A stretch of DNA of 64,000 bases from CAZDFU01 sp964504985 (GCA_964504985.1 CAZDFU010000002.1:13182-77181), one strand, 5' to 3'. Positions 48,174 to 57,909 are shown, counted from the first letter of the stretch. Notes: generated by a model not told the origin, from the sequence alone. Numbers and translations are program-made.

Positions 48174-50074
48174 TATTTTTTTTCTTCCTCAACAACCTCA
48201 CCTTCCACAGCCTCTTCTGTTTTAGGAGCTTCTCCACTTTGTTCTGGTTGAGGTTGTTCTGCTCCACCAGGTTGCCCTTGTTGACCTTGGTACATGGCAG
48301 ATCCTACTTTTTGCAGCACCTCACCTAAGGCATCACCTTTTTTCTTAATATCATCAACATTATCACCTTTTAAGGCTTCCTTTAATTCATTTAACTTCTG
48401 TTCAACTTCAGTCCTAACATCTGCAGGCACCTTATCACCTTGGTCTTTTAAGGTTTTTTCTGTTTGGTAAACTAAGCCATCCGCTATATTTTTTGTTTCA
48501 ATCCCCTCTTTTTTCTTTTTATCTTCCTCAGCATGAGCTTCTGCCTCTTTGGTCATTTTCTCAACTTCATCTTTATCCAAACCTGTTGAACCCTGAATGG
48601 TAATCTTTTGTTCTTTATTTGTGGCCTTATCTTTAGCAGATACATTTAAGATACCATTGGCATCGATATCAAATGTTACTTCAATTTGAGGTACACCTCT
48701 GGGCGCCGGTGGAATACCATCTAAGATAAACTTACCCAAAGATTTGTTGTCAGCTGCCATCTCTCTTTCGCCCTGTAAAACATTAATTTCCACTCCTGGT
48801 TGGTTATCAGCAGCTGTTGAAAAAGTTTCTGATTTGGAAGTTGGAATAGTGGTATTTCTGGAAATCAAAGGTGTTCTGACTCCACCCAATGTTTCTATGC
48901 CCAAAGTTAAAGGAGTAACGTCTAAAAGCAAGACATCTTTAACTTCCCCGCCTAATACTCCACCCTGGATAGCTGCCCCAACAGCCACCACTTCATCCGG
49001 GTTAATACCTTTATGAGGCTCTTTGCCAAAAAATTCCTGTACAGCTTTTTGAACTGCCGGCATCCTGGTCATACCTCCAACCAGAACCACCTCATCAACT
49101 TCTTTTGGATCATGTTTCGAGTCCTTCAGGGAAGCTTTAACAGCCTCAAATGTTTTATCAATCAAAGGCTTAACCATAGCTTCAAGTTTTGCCCTTGATA
49201 ATTTCATCTCCAAATGTTTCGGACCTTCTGAACCAGCTGTGATAAATGGGATTGAAATTTCTGCTTCCATTGAAGAAGAAAGCTCAATTTTGGCCTTTTC
49301 TGCTGCATCTCTTAGTCTTTGCAAAGCCTGTCTGTCACTTTTAAGATCTATTCCTTCGGTCTTTTTGAATTCATCGCTCAACCAGTCAATAATAACTTGG
49401 TCAAAATCATCTCCGCCCAAATGAGTATCACCATTTGTGGACTTTACCTCAATTACTCCATCACCCAGTTCTAATACAGAGATATCAAAAGTTCCACCGC
49501 CAAGGTCATATACAGCAATTGTATGAGCATGGGATTTGTCTAAACCATAAGCTAGCGCAGCTGCAGTTGGCTCATTGATGATTCTTTGCACATTAAGCCC
49601 TGCAATTTCTCCTGCTTGCTTGGTAGCCTGCCTTTGGGCATCATCAAAATAGGCCGGTACTGTAATCACAGCATCTGTAACTTTTTCTCCTAAATAAGAT
49701 TCAGCATCTGTTTTGATTTTTTGTAAAATTTGAGCTGAAATTTCCTGCGGGGTATATTCATGGCCTTCAACTTCCACAACAGCCATATTATTTTTGCCTG
49801 ATTTTATGGTATAAGGCAGCCATTCTTTATCTCTTTTAACTTCAGGATCATCAAACTTTCTTCCCATTAATCTTTTGACAGAAAAAATTGTTTCTTTGGG
49901 GTTAACTATAGATTGTCTTTTAGCAACCCTTCCTACAATGTTTTTAATAGGATTAACAACAGAAGGAATTGTATTCTCCCCTTCAGCGCTATGAATAACT
50001 TTGGGTTTTCCACCCTCCATTACTGCCACACAAGAATTTGTTGTACCTAAATCAATACCAATGATCTTAGCCAT
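48173..50074 (-). CDS. dnaK: Chaperone DnaK (Hsp70)
   Basis: DnaK is an ATP-driven chaperone of 633 residues from the ATG at 50074 ([15 protein letters not shown]). A longer frame runs upstream into grpE. The nucleotide-binding domain has [55 protein letters not shown] and [13 protein letters not shown]. The substrate domain starts after [11 protein letters not shown], and the Gln/Glu-rich lid tail ends EEVVEEEKK. It overlaps the grpE stop by 8 bp. Confidence 0.97.
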   Translation of the reverse strand: MAKIIGIDLGTTNSCVAVMEGGKPKVIHSAEGENTIPSVVNPIKNIVGRVAKRQSIVNPKETIFSVKRLMGRKFDDPEVKRDKEWLPYTIKSGKNNMAVVEVEGHEYTPQEISAQILQKIKTDAESYLGEKVTDAVITVPAYFDDAQRQATKQAGEIAGLNVQRIINEPTAAALAYGLDKSHAHTIAVYDLGGGTFDISVLELGDGVIEVKSTNGDTHLGGDDFDQVIIDWLSDEFKKTEGIDLKSDRQALQRLRDAAEKAKIELSSSMEAEISIPFITAGSEGPKHLEMKLSRAKLEAMVKPLIDKTFEAVKASLKDSKHDPKEVDEVVLVGGMTRMPAVQKAVQEFFGKEPHKGINPDEVVAVGAAIQGGVLGGEVKDVLLLDVTPLTLGIETLGGVRTPLISRNTTIPTSKSETFSTAADNQPGVEINVLQGEREMAADNKSLGKFILDGIPPAPRGVPQIEVTFDIDANGILNVSAKDKATNKEQKITIQGSTGLDKDEVEKMTKEAEAHAEEDKKKKEGIETKNIADGLVYQTEKTLKDQGDKVPADVRTEVEQKLNELKEALKGDNVDDIKKKGDALGEVLQKVGSAMYQGQQGQPGGAEQPQPEQSGEAPKTEEAVEGEVVEEEKK

Positions 50075-50549
50075 TTTGTTGTTCCTTTCTTCCAACTACC
50101 ACCTGCACTGGTCTTAAAACTTTACCATTTAAAGTATACCCTTTTCTTACGACTTCTAATATTTTATTATCTTCACCCTCCCTTGTGTCAACTGCTTCAT
50201 GAAAGGAAGGATCAAATTGTCCCTCTGCTGCAATTTCATCCAACCCTTCAGATTGCAAAATTTGCTTAAATTCCTTAACTGCCAACTCTACTCCCTGAAA
50301 CCAAGCCTTTGACTCATTCTGTCCACTCAGGGTGGATCCACCATGATCAACTACCTGCTCCAGATGATCTAGAACTGGCAATAACCTTTTTAAAAGCTGC
50401 GCCCCTACAAAACTTGTTAACTCTGATCTGCCTTCACTAACCCTTTTTTCTAAATTCTGGTAATCAGCCACAGCTCTTTTAAGCTGACTCTCCAACTCTA
50501 TAACTTTCTGCTCTAATTGTTCTACTTTGTTTTCTTGTTTTTTGCCCAT
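50067..50549 (-). CDS. grpE: Nucleotide exchange factor GrpE
   Basis: GrpE releases ADP from DnaK. It has 160 residues: an N-terminal coiled coil ([30 protein letters not shown]) and a C-terminal beta domain with the signature [42 protein letters not shown]. It lies between hrcA (30 bp upstream) and dnaK, the standard order. Confidence 0.95.
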   Translation of the reverse strand: MGKKQENKVEQLEQKVIELESQLKRAVADYQNLEKRVSEGRSELTSFVGAQLLKRLLPVLDHLEQVVDHGGSTLSGQNESKAWFQGVELAVKEFKQILQSEGLDEIAAEGQFDPSFHEAVDTREGEDNKILEVVRKGYTLNGKVLRPVQVVVGRKEQQNG

Positions 50550-50579
50550 ATTTTTAGTACTTAGATACTATAATCTCCT

Positions 50580-51308
50580 TTAAGCTCTCATAGCTTCTAC
50601 TAATAAATTCCTCACATATTTAACATAAGGCAGGACTAAGGCAAAATTCATCCTGGCAGGCCCTATTACTCCGATTACTCCTTCTTTTTCAGGATCCAGC
50701 TCATATCTGGTAAATACAAACCCTGTTGAATGCAAATTCTCAAACTCCATATCTTCTCCAAATAAGATATGAATTAGATCAGCCCCCTGGGCCCGGCCGA
50801 TGATATTTTGCAGTCTGGGGAATTCATCAAACAACCCCAATACATACCTAGTTACATCAATATCATAAAACTCCGGCCAATCCAAGATATTGGCTGCTCC
50901 TGCATAATAAACCTGTCCCCCGCTATCCACAGCCAAACCCAGCATATCGCAGCGCTTTGCCAAAGCCTTAACAGCTTCTTTTAAAAGCTGCTCGTGTTTA
51001 TGTCTTTGTGACATAAGAGCGTCTTTAATTGAGACTTCTGCTGTAACAGGCAGCTGTTTTTCCTTCATCAGCTCTGAAACATACAGCCTAAAACCCATTG
51101 ATGTAGGTACCCTGCCTGCAGAAGTATGAGGCTGGCGCAGATACCCGGACTCAGTTAAACGGACCATCTCAATTCTGATAGTGGCAGGGGAAACCCCCAA
51201 ATTATACTTGCGCTCAATCACTTCAGAACTGACCGGCTCTGCTGTCTCAATATATTCCTCAATAATTGCTTTTAAAAGTGCTTTTTGCCTGTCTGTTAAG
51301 ACTATCAT
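50580..51308 (-). CDS. hrcA: Heat-inducible transcription repressor HrcA
   Basis: HrcA represses chaperone operons by binding CIRCE. It has 242 residues from the ATG at 51308 (MIVLTDRQKALLKAIIEEYIETAEPVSSEVI), which gives the family N-terminus. The longer frame to 51344 would translate the promoter. A winged helix (GVSPATIRIEMVRLTESGYLRQPHTSAGRVPTSMGFRLYV) is followed by the GAF-like core and a C-terminus with GVIGPARMNFALVLPYVKYV. It is somewhat shorter than the usual ~340 residues. CIRCE covers its promoter, so it is autoregulated. Confidence 0.94.
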   Translation of the reverse strand: MIVLTDRQKALLKAIIEEYIETAEPVSSEVIERKYNLGVSPATIRIEMVRLTESGYLRQPHTSAGRVPTSMGFRLYVSELMKEKQLPVTAEVSIKDALMSQRHKHEQLLKEAVKALAKRCDMLGLAVDSGGQVYYAGAANILDWPEFYDIDVTRYVLGLFDEFPRLQNIIGRAQGADLIHILFGEDMEFENLHSTGFVFTRYELDPEKEGVIGVIGPARMNFALVLPYVKYVRNLLVEAMRA

Positions 51309-51334
51309 TAGCACTAAGATACCATGAGTGCTAA
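51308..51334. promoter_or_regulatory. CIRCE operator
   Basis: TTAGCACTA-N9-GAGTGCTAA: the consensus inverted repeat with one change in the left arm. It runs from the first base of the hrcA start codon back into the promoter spacer and overlaps the -10 box, so HrcA binding would block RNA polymerase. Confidence 0.92.
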
Positions 51335-51344
51335 CTCTTGTCAA
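51316..51344 (-). promoter_or_regulatory. hrcA-operon promoter, leaderless
   Basis: TTGACA (51339-51344), 17 nt, TATCTT (51316-51321), 7 nt to the hrcA ATG. A consensus -35 box. The transcript is predicted to begin at or next to the start codon. Confidence 0.8.
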
Positions 51345-51347
51345 GGA

Positions 51348-52586
51348 CTAAACAACCAGTTCTTTGCCCTGATATTGCCTTAAACTTTTACTTTTCCAGG
51401 CGATAATTGAAGTAATGGCAATTACTCCTACTCCTCCAACTACTACTGTGGCTGGTCCTCCAATCAACTTCGTTAAAAAGCCAGCTTCAATTTCCCCAAG
51501 CTGGGGTCCCCCCTGAAAGAAAATCCTGGTGACTGAGGACATCCTGCCCCTTAGATGATCAGGAGTAACCATCTGCCTGATAGTATTTCTAATAATAGTT
51601 GAAATCATATCCCCAAATCCTACCAAAGTTAGAAATATTAGAGAAAGAGGCAATGTTTTAGACAAACCAAAGGCCACAGTTGAAACACCATATAAAATTA
51701 TTGATCCGATAATGAGTTGACCCTGATGTTTCAGCTTATGATGTAAAGCTGCAATAAGCAAACCTGCCAGAATTCCACCAATTGCAGGCGCTGCGTACAA
51801 AAGCCCTAACCCCGAAGGCCCTACATGCAAAACTTCTTTGGCAAATACAGGCAAAAGTATTGTTGCTTCGCCAAAAAAGGTAGCTAAAAAATCCAGAATC
51901 ATAGTTGAATAAAGGATAGGGCTGGATAAAACAAATTTAATACCTTCCCATACAGAAGACAGGCTAAATTCAACTTCTTCTTGATCATGCTTTTGTAAAC
52001 TAACCTTAATGGATAAAATTGAGACAACAAAAAATATAAAAGAGAAAGCATTAAGGAGGTATATGACAGATACCCCTGTCAGGCCAATTAAAAACCCCGC
52101 AATGGCTGGGCCAATCATGATGGTAGTTTGCCACTGCAGGCTAGCCAATGAAACTGCATTCATAAATAACCTTTTTGGCACCAGATGAGGCAAAAGAGCC
52201 TGTCTGGCTGGAATGGAGAAGGACTGAGCTGTTGCTATAAAAAATAGGATAATATAGATCAGCCAAGGGTTAATCAGATGATAAAAACTTAAGGTAAAAA
52301 GGATACCGGCTAAGATAGCCTGGGCTATCTGGCTTGTTATTAAAAGCTTTTTCCTATCTACCTTATCAGCTACCAGTCCTCCTATCAGGGAAAAAAGTAA
52401 AATCGGCAGAAGGTTTGCTACCCCTATTAATCCCAATGAAATAGGGTTTCTGGTTAATTCATAAACTTGCCATGCAACAGCCACAATCTGCATCTGATTG
52501 CCTATTTCCGAAAGAAACGCTCCTAGCAAATAGTTTCTATAAGGGGTTATTTTAAGAGCAAGAAAAGGAGAAATTTTATCATTCAT
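51348..52586 (-). CDS. Major facilitator superfamily exporter (MFS_3/EntS-like)
   Basis: Predicted proton-driven exporter of 412 residues with about 12 TM segments. MFS loop signatures: GGLVADKVDRKKLL between TM2 and TM3 and a second GAL-type loop near DHLRGRMSSVTRIFFQGG. The closest pattern is the MFS_3 group of siderophore/drug exporters. The substrate is unknown. It diverges from the NAD kinase gene across a 106-bp region holding a dyad. Its stop is next to the hrcA promoter. Confidence 0.85.
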   Translation of the reverse strand: MNDKISPFLALKITPYRNYLLGAFLSEIGNQMQIVAVAWQVYELTRNPISLGLIGVANLLPILLFSLIGGLVADKVDRKKLLITSQIAQAILAGILFTLSFYHLINPWLIYIILFFIATAQSFSIPARQALLPHLVPKRLFMNAVSLASLQWQTTIMIGPAIAGFLIGLTGVSVIYLLNAFSFIFFVVSILSIKVSLQKHDQEEVEFSLSSVWEGIKFVLSSPILYSTMILDFLATFFGEATILLPVFAKEVLHVGPSGLGLLYAAPAIGGILAGLLIAALHHKLKHQGQLIIGSIILYGVSTVAFGLSKTLPLSLIFLTLVGFGDMISTIIRNTIRQMVTPDHLRGRMSSVTRIFFQGGPQLGEIEAGFLTKLIGGPATVVVGGVGVIAITSIIAWKSKSLRQYQGKELVV

Positions 52587-52600
52587 TTTAAAGGACTTAA

Positions 52601-52631
52601 GTATACAAAAAAATTGTACCTAATTGTATAC
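52601..52631. promoter_or_regulatory. Operator-like dyad between MFS gene and nadK
   Basis: GTATACAA (52601-52608), 15 nt, TTGTATAC (52624-52631): perfect 8-bp arms, 15 bp upstream of the MFS ATG. A candidate repressor site for the exporter. The binding protein is unknown. Confidence 0.5.
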
Positions 52632-52675
52632 CAAACGCATCCTTAAATTATTGTCCGTTTGTACTATAACTGACA

Positions 52676-52681
52676 TATAGT
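52676..52681 (+). promoter_or_regulatory. -10 box of nadK
   Basis: TATAGT ends 11 nt before the ATG at 52693. TTGTCC lies 19 nt upstream. The predicted 5' UTR is about 5 nt. Confidence 0.4.
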
Positions 52682-52692
52682 ATCATTTGCTT

Positions 52693-53415
52693 ATGAAAGT
52701 TGTAATTGTTGGTAAAGACACCTCTGAGATTGAAAAGAAAGTTAGAAATGCGGGTTTTGAAGTAGTAAAAGAAAACCCTGAAATAACCATAAGTTACGGA
52801 GGAGACGGTACATTATTGCATGCAGAAAGACAGTTCCCAGGTATTCCCAAACTGCCAATAAGAAATAGTAATATTTGTAAAAAATGTTCCAATCATGAAG
52901 ATGAGGTATTATTAAAAGACTTACTGGAAGGAAAGCTGCAGCTTAAAGAATATCAAAAACTGGAAACAACAATTTATTATAAAAAGTTTTTTGCCCTAAA
53001 TGATTTTGTCATCAGAAATATTGAACCTATTCATGCTATCCGTTTTAAAATTCTTCAAAATAATATATCCGGATGGCAGTTGTATATTGGTGATGGAATT
53101 GTTTTATCCACCTCTTTTGGTTCAACCGGCTATTTTAAAAGTATTACCGGTGAATCTTTTGAAAAACCTCAAAAGTGGGGTTTAACCTTTAATAACATCA
53201 CTGAAAAGAGAAATCCTATCTATCCGGGAGATGGTGGCCAAATTGGATTTAAATTAGTCCGGGGTAAAGCCACTTTGTCTTTTGATAACAGTCCCAATAT
53301 ACTTACCCTTGATGAAAACTCAGAAGTTAGCTTCAAACTCTCAGATCAAGTTGCCAAAATATATGCAGCTGAAAGCTTACGCTGCCTAATCTGCCAAATA
53401 AACTTCCGCGGATAG
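52693..53415 (+). CDS. nadK: NAD(+) kinase family protein
   Basis: NAD kinase makes NADP from NAD and ATP. It has 240 residues. The diacylglycerol-kinase-like core carries G36-G-D-G-T40 (SYGGDGTLL), then the second motif GDGIVLSTSFGSTGYFKS (consensus DGxxVSTPTGSTAY) and a Gly-rich GDGGQIGFKL. I chose the ATG at 52693 over the TTG two codons upstream because it fits the -10 spacing. It is the only plus-strand gene between the heat-shock block and lepA. Its last codons overlap a repeat shared with 13280-13348. Confidence 0.88.
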   Translation: MKVVIVGKDTSEIEKKVRNAGFEVVKENPEITISYGGDGTLLHAERQFPGIPKLPIRNSNICKKCSNHEDEVLLKDLLEGKLQLKEYQKLETTIYYKKFFALNDFVIRNIEPIHAIRFKILQNNISGWQLYIGDGIVLSTSFGSTGYFKSITGESFEKPQKWGLTFNNITEKRNPIYPGDGGQIGFKLVRGKATLSFDNSPNILTLDENSEVSFKLSDQVAKIYAAESLRCLICQINFRG

Positions 53416-53440
53416 AAACCTCCGGTTTTCTGCTAGTGAT
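53398..53440. repeat. Second copy of the two-part repeat seen at 13280-13348
   Basis: ATAAACTTCCGCGGA (53398-53412) and TCCGGTTTTCTGCTAGTGAT (53421-53440). The first part encodes the NadK C-terminus, and the second lies after its stop. Confidence 0.75.
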
Positions 53441-53457
53441 TGTGAGCTGAGGTCAGG

Positions 53458-54429
53458 CTAAATAACTGTTGATTCCAAAAAATTCAGTTCTTTTTTGGAG
53501 GTATCAAAAGAAACCTTAATACCAACTGGCATGGGAATATTAACAGTAAAATGTCCAAAATCTAAGTTAGCCATAATGGGAAAATCAAAATCTTTTAAAA
53601 GGTCTAAAACCATCTCTTTTAAAGTAGGTTCTATAATTTCTTTTTCCCTGGCAGGTTTGATATAAGTCACCTTTCCAATTAAAAGACCGGAAATTTTATT
53701 AAAAATTCCTAAATATTTAAGTTGAGTAAGGTAACGTACTATATTGTATAGCTGTTCTCCAACCTCCTCCAGGTATAAAATATTTCCTTCAAAAGCATTA
53801 ATTGGCGGGAAATATTCTGTTCCAGCCAGCTGGCACATTAAATGCAAATTTCCACCAATAAGATGACCTGAGGCTTTCCCTTTTTGCCACTGCTCCCAAT
53901 CAGTTAAAGGATTTATGATCCCCGGTGGATCTGGCTTGGTTAAAAAATTCAGAAAAAATTGTTTATCTACTTCCAGCAAGCTTTCTTCCTCTGGTTTTAT
54001 TCCACCAAATCCAAAGGTAATATCATCCATATGAAATCCCACTATCTGACATTTTGTCAAAAAAGCCATATGAAAATTTGTGATATCACTCATGCCTATA
54101 AATGGTTTTGGGTTACTGCTTATCAGCTTATAGTCAAGATATTCCAAAACAGTAATGGCAGAATAACCTCCTGTCTGAGCCATAATTGCCTTAATGCTTT
54201 TATCAGAAAACATATTATTGATATCTTCTGCCACCTCTTTTGGGTTACCTGCCATCCACCATTTTTGTTTGCCTATTGTCTTACCCTCTTTAATCTTAAA
54301 TCCCAACTGCCGGATTACTCTTTTCCCTCTTTCATAATTTTCTTTAAAAGAAGGCAGCACAGGCAAAGACGGAGCCATAATTCCAATAGTTTCACCTATA
54401 TTCAGCTTAGGGGGTTTTACTATATTCAT
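53458..54429 (-). CDS. S66-family serine peptidase (LD-carboxypeptidase / MccF-like)
   Basis: Family S66 contains murein LD-carboxypeptidases and MccF, which inactivates microcin C. It has 323 residues. The nucleophile is Ser114 in FIGMSDIT, with TGGYSA before it. The rest of the triad is probably Glu in LYLEEVGEQLYNI and His in LDFGHFTVNIPMPVG. The longer middle region and the SDIT motif suit either branch. TAGAAT ends 6 nt before the ATG, so it is probably leaderless. It lies 12 bp after lepA. Confidence 0.85.
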   Translation of the reverse strand: MNIVKPPKLNIGETIGIMAPSLPVLPSFKENYERGKRVIRQLGFKIKEGKTIGKQKWWMAGNPKEVAEDINNMFSDKSIKAIMAQTGGYSAITVLEYLDYKLISSNPKPFIGMSDITNFHMAFLTKCQIVGFHMDDITFGFGGIKPEEESLLEVDKQFFLNFLTKPDPPGIINPLTDWEQWQKGKASGHLIGGNLHLMCQLAGTEYFPPINAFEGNILYLEEVGEQLYNIVRYLTQLKYLGIFNKISGLLIGKVTYIKPAREKEIIEPTLKEMVLDLLKDFDFPIMANLDFGHFTVNIPMPVGIKVSFDTSKKELNFLESTVI

Positions 54430-54435
54430 GTATAT

Positions 54436-54441
54436 ATTCTA
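54436..54441 (-). promoter_or_regulatory. -10 box of the S66 peptidase gene (leaderless)
   Basis: TAGAAT, 6 nt before the ATG at 54429, in the 12-bp gap after lepA. Confidence 0.45.
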
Positions 54442-56214
54442 CTAACTTTTCAGAATGGCTAAAAATGCCTCTTGGGGGATTTCAACACGTCCTACCATCT
54501 TCATTTTTTTCTTGCCCTTTTTTTGCTTCTCAAGCAGTTTATCTTTTCTGGTTCTATCCCCGCCATATAACTTAGCAGTAACATCTTTTCTAAAAGAAGA
54601 CAATGTTTCCCTGGCTATGATTTTACCCCCAATAGCAGCCTGTACAGATATTTCAAAGTTCTGCCTTGGTAAAACTTCTTTTAACTTTTCAACCATATTT
54701 CTTCCAAAACTCTCAGCTTTTTGCCTGATCACAATTTGAGACAGCGCATCCACCTTTTCCCCGCCAACTAGGATATCAACCCTAACACAGCCTGCTTCCC
54801 TAAATTCCAAAAATTCCCAATCAAGCGAGGCAAACCCCGAAGATACTGATTTTAACCTATCGTAAAAATTGCTTACCATTTCAGATAATGGCATTTCATA
54901 AATCATTTCAACTTGAATCCCAAAATGCTCCATGGTAACAAATTTACCTCTTTTATCCTGAACCAATTCCATAACCGGACCAATATATGTTTGGGGTACA
55001 AAGATTCTTAATTTTACCCAGGGTTCTGAAATTTGGGAGAATTGCTCCAAAGAAGAAGGGCTGGAAAGAGGTTTACCGTCAACTAAATACTCAACTGAGG
55101 GTGCTGTTGCTAAAAGATCCACATTAAATTCTGTCAAAAGTCTTTCCTGAACAACTTCAGCATGCAAGAGTCCTAAAAATCCACACCTAAACCCAGCACC
55201 TAAAGCATCAGAGTGTTCGGGTAAATAAGAAAAAGCAGGGTCAGTCAATCTAAATTTAGCCAAAGCTTCTTTTAATTCAAAATAGTCTCCTGATTCAATA
55301 GGGTAAAGTCCAACATACACCATAGGCTTTACTTCTTTATAGCCAGGTAAAGGTTCCGTATCTAGCGTGGAACTAATGGTATCTCCCACTTTGACTAGAT
55401 CAGGCTCTTTTATACCGGTAGCTATATAGCCTATTTCTCCAGCTGTAAGTGAATCAGTTGCAACCAATTGAGGATTAAAATATCCTTTTTCCAATACCTG
55501 TCCTTCTGCTTTGGTTGCCAGAAACTTGATGAGGGAGCCACTTTTTGGCACTTCCCCTTCAAAAACTCTCACTTGGGCAACCACCCCTTTATATGAATCA
55601 AAAAAAGAATCAAATATCAAAGCTCTAAATGTCCACCTCGGGGGTGGAAGTGTAGCTGCACCTCGGGATTCTGAGGAAGGAATACATTCAATAATGGTTT
55701 TTAATAAATTTTCCACCCCCAACCCTGTTTTTCCAGAAACCAGCAGAATTTCAGATTCATCAAATCCGAATGTTTCAACTAGTTGTTTTTTTACTGATGC
55801 TATATCAGCTTGAGGCAAATCAACTTTGTTGATAACTGGTATTAAAGTTAAATTCTGCTCTAAGGCAGCCAAACCATGGGCCAAAGTTTGAGCCTGAATT
55901 CCCTGAGTAGCATCAACTAATAAAACCGCTCCCTCAACAGCAGCTAAAGCTCGGGACACCTCATAAGAAAAATCAACGTGACCTGGAGTATCAATCAAGT
56001 TTAGAATATAGGGTATAGCATTTAGAGTATAGTTCATTCTTACTGGCGCCAGTTTAATGGTGATACCGCGCTCGCGCTCCAAAGCCAGTGAGTCCAGAAT
56101 CTGCGGTTTTAACTTATCTTTTGGAATAGCTCCTGTTATTTCTAAAAGCCTGTCTGCCAAGGTGGATTTGCCATGATCAACATGGGCAATGATTGAAAAA
56201 TTCCTAATATTCAT
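54442..56214 (-). CDS. lepA: Elongation factor 4 (LepA)
   Basis: EF-4 is a ribosome-associated GTPase linked to back-translocation and 30S maturation. It has 590 residues. The G domain is [34 protein letters not shown] and NKVDLP. The LepA-specific C-terminal domain is present (GGKIIARETLSSFRKDVTAKLYGGDRTRKDKLLEKQKKGKKKM). TATAAT ends 7 nt before the ATG, inside the murJ 3' end, so it is leaderless despite lying only 8 bp from murJ. Confidence 0.96.
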   Translation of the reverse strand: MNIRNFSIIAHVDHGKSTLADRLLEITGAIPKDKLKPQILDSLALERERGITIKLAPVRMNYTLNAIPYILNLIDTPGHVDFSYEVSRALAAVEGAVLLVDATQGIQAQTLAHGLAALEQNLTLIPVINKVDLPQADIASVKKQLVETFGFDESEILLVSGKTGLGVENLLKTIIECIPSSESRGAATLPPPRWTFRALIFDSFFDSYKGVVAQVRVFEGEVPKSGSLIKFLATKAEGQVLEKGYFNPQLVATDSLTAGEIGYIATGIKEPDLVKVGDTISSTLDTEPLPGYKEVKPMVYVGLYPIESGDYFELKEALAKFRLTDPAFSYLPEHSDALGAGFRCGFLGLLHAEVVQERLLTEFNVDLLATAPSVEYLVDGKPLSSPSSLEQFSQISEPWVKLRIFVPQTYIGPVMELVQDKRGKFVTMEHFGIQVEMIYEMPLSEMVSNFYDRLKSVSSGFASLDWEFLEFREAGCVRVDILVGGEKVDALSQIVIRQKAESFGRNMVEKLKEVLPRQNFEISVQAAIGGKIIARETLSSFRKDVTAKLYGGDRTRKDKLLEKQKKGKKKMKMVGRVEIPQEAFLAILKS

Positions 56215-56221
56215 GGAGATT

Positions 56222-56227
56222 ATTATA
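56222..56227 (-). promoter_or_regulatory. -10 box of lepA (leaderless)
   Basis: Perfect TATAAT, 7 nt before the ATG at 56214. It overlaps the murJ stop. Confidence 0.55.
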
Positions 56228-57863
56228 CAGTGCCTGTCTCTGGGAGCATCTCTTTTGATTTAATTTTAGTTTGAAATTTGGCAACCCCCATAATTAAATC
56301 TGCATAAGTTTTAAGCTCTCCCACCTTTAAAAACCATACCAGCAAAACATAAACAGACAAGGCAAAGATTGCTGATAATCCTGTCATGACTAAAAGGTTT
56401 ATAGTTCTTGTGGTATCAAAAATTACCTGGTCTAAAAGTTTAATAGGAATGTATAATGCCATACCCATAATAATTGTTGCCATAAGCATCTTTAAGAAAG
56501 GAATTAGCACTATGGTTAAATTAAACTTTCCTACTTTGATATGAAGTGTCCAAAAAAGCATTATTCCTGACATCAGAGCAGAAACCGAGTTGGCCAAACC
56601 AATACTCCAAATAGGAAGTTTCAAAACCCATATAAAATAAATACTGAGCACAATGTTTGTCAGAACCACCCCCAAAGATACCAGAACAGGTGTTTTTGTG
56701 TCTTTCAAAGCATAAAACCCCCTGACAAAAAGCAAAGACACTGCCTGAGAAGCAAGGCCAATAGAGAGAAATGCTAAAGTTGCCCCTGTTAAAACAGTTG
56801 CCTGCCAGTCAAATTGGCTCGCCCCAAAAACAAGTCTAACCACAGGAATCCTTATTACAATTAAAATGGCTGTTGCGGGCAGAGCTAAAAATAGGATCTG
56901 ATGCATGGTTGTCAAAAGTGTCACTTTAAATTCCTCAATTTTTCCTCTGGCTCTTTCTGATGAAAGTACTGGCAAGGCTGCCTGGGCAAGCGTTGCCCCA
57001 AACAGGCCTATTGGCACAACCTGTAAGTGCGAAGCAAAAGTCAGATAAGTTAAAGATCCGATAGCAGATATTGATGCTAAAGCTACTCCGACTGTTTCAT
57101 TAATCTGTTCAGCAGCTAAACCTATGGTTCTCATGCTCATTAGTTTTATTATTTCTTTTACACCCGGATGAAATAGTTTTAGAGGAAACTTAAACCTAAA
57201 CCCCATCGACCAAACTAGAGGCAGTTGGATTAAAGTGTGCAAAATTGCCCCTATTAACACCCCCATTGCTGCACCTTTAATACCTAAAGACCCGGATAGA
57301 AATAGTATCCCCAAAATCATCCCTGAGTTGTAAAAGACAGATGCAAAGGCAGGAATTATAAATCTTTGGAAAGATTGTAATATTCCAATAAAAAATGAAC
57401 CCACAGCCAAAACTATTTGGCCAAACAGTATTATTCTTGTCAATTCTACAACCTGTGCTTGTCTGCTTTCGGTAAAACCCGGAACTATTACCGAAGCTGT
57501 GAGAACAGGAGCAAAGATATAAATAAAAACAGTTACAAAAATAAAGATTACAAGAGCCATGTTTAACACTGACCTTGCCATCTCAAAAGCTGCATCTTTA
57601 CCTTTTTCTTCTAAGTGCTCTGTGAAAACAGGGATAAAAGCTACTGATAACGCCCCTAGAATAAGCAGTTGAAAAATTAGATCAGGCAGTCTTAGGGCTG
57701 CAAAAAATATTTCTGTTTTATCAGGGGTAAAAAGATGGGCAAGGAGCCGGTCGCGGACTAGTCCCAGGATTTTTGACAAAATAACTGTCATCATAATAAT
57801 TAATGCCCCGGAAAGAATAGAGGTTTGTCTTGAATACAGGAGGGAAAAAAGATTTTTTACCAT
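56223..57863 (-). CDS. murJ: Lipid II flippase MurJ (MviN)
   Basis: MurJ flips lipid II across the membrane for peptidoglycan synthesis. It has 546 residues from the ATG at 57863 (MVKNLFSLLYSRQTSILSG) with about 14 TM segments. Typical features are SKILGLVRDRLLAHLFTP near the N-terminus (consensus SRILGFVRD), PVFTEHLEEKG and ARGKIEEF in cytoplasmic loops. The extra ten residues of the longer frame cover the promoter. TACACT ends 6 nt before the ATG. It is divergent from rpsT. Confidence 0.93.
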   Translation of the reverse strand: MVKNLFSLLYSRQTSILSGALIIMMTVILSKILGLVRDRLLAHLFTPDKTEIFFAALRLPDLIFQLLILGALSVAFIPVFTEHLEEKGKDAAFEMARSVLNMALVIFIFVTVFIYIFAPVLTASVIVPGFTESRQAQVVELTRIILFGQIVLAVGSFFIGILQSFQRFIIPAFASVFYNSGMILGILFLSGSLGIKGAAMGVLIGAILHTLIQLPLVWSMGFRFKFPLKLFHPGVKEIIKLMSMRTIGLAAEQINETVGVALASISAIGSLTYLTFASHLQVVPIGLFGATLAQAALPVLSSERARGKIEEFKVTLLTTMHQILFLALPATAILIVIRIPVVRLVFGASQFDWQATVLTGATLAFLSIGLASQAVSLLFVRGFYALKDTKTPVLVSLGVVLTNIVLSIYFIWVLKLPIWSIGLANSVSALMSGIMLFWTLHIKVGKFNLTIVLIPFLKMLMATIIMGMALYIPIKLLDQVIFDTTRTINLLVMTGLSAIFALSVYVLLVWFLKVGELKTYADLIMGVAKFQTKIKSKEMLPETGTV

Positions 57864-57869
57864 AAAATC

Positions 57870-57875
57870 AGTGTA
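57870..57875 (-). promoter_or_regulatory. -10 box of murJ (leaderless)
   Basis: TACACT, 6 nt before the ATG at 57863. The -35 zone overlaps that of the divergent rpsT promoter. Confidence 0.45.
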
Positions 57876-57881
57876 GCATTC

Positions 57882-57909
57882 TTGCTTGCGCAAAGGTAGA
57901 GGCTATGAT
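57882..57909 (+). promoter_or_regulatory. rpsT promoter
   Basis: TTGCTT (57882-57887), 16 nt, TATGAT (57904-57909). It gives a ~30-nt leader with a short ATCC/GGAT stem before rpsT. Confidence 0.5.

Noticed and set aside
51309..51344. Longer HrcA start
   Set aside because: It would translate the -35 box and CIRCE. The family N-terminus begins at 51308.
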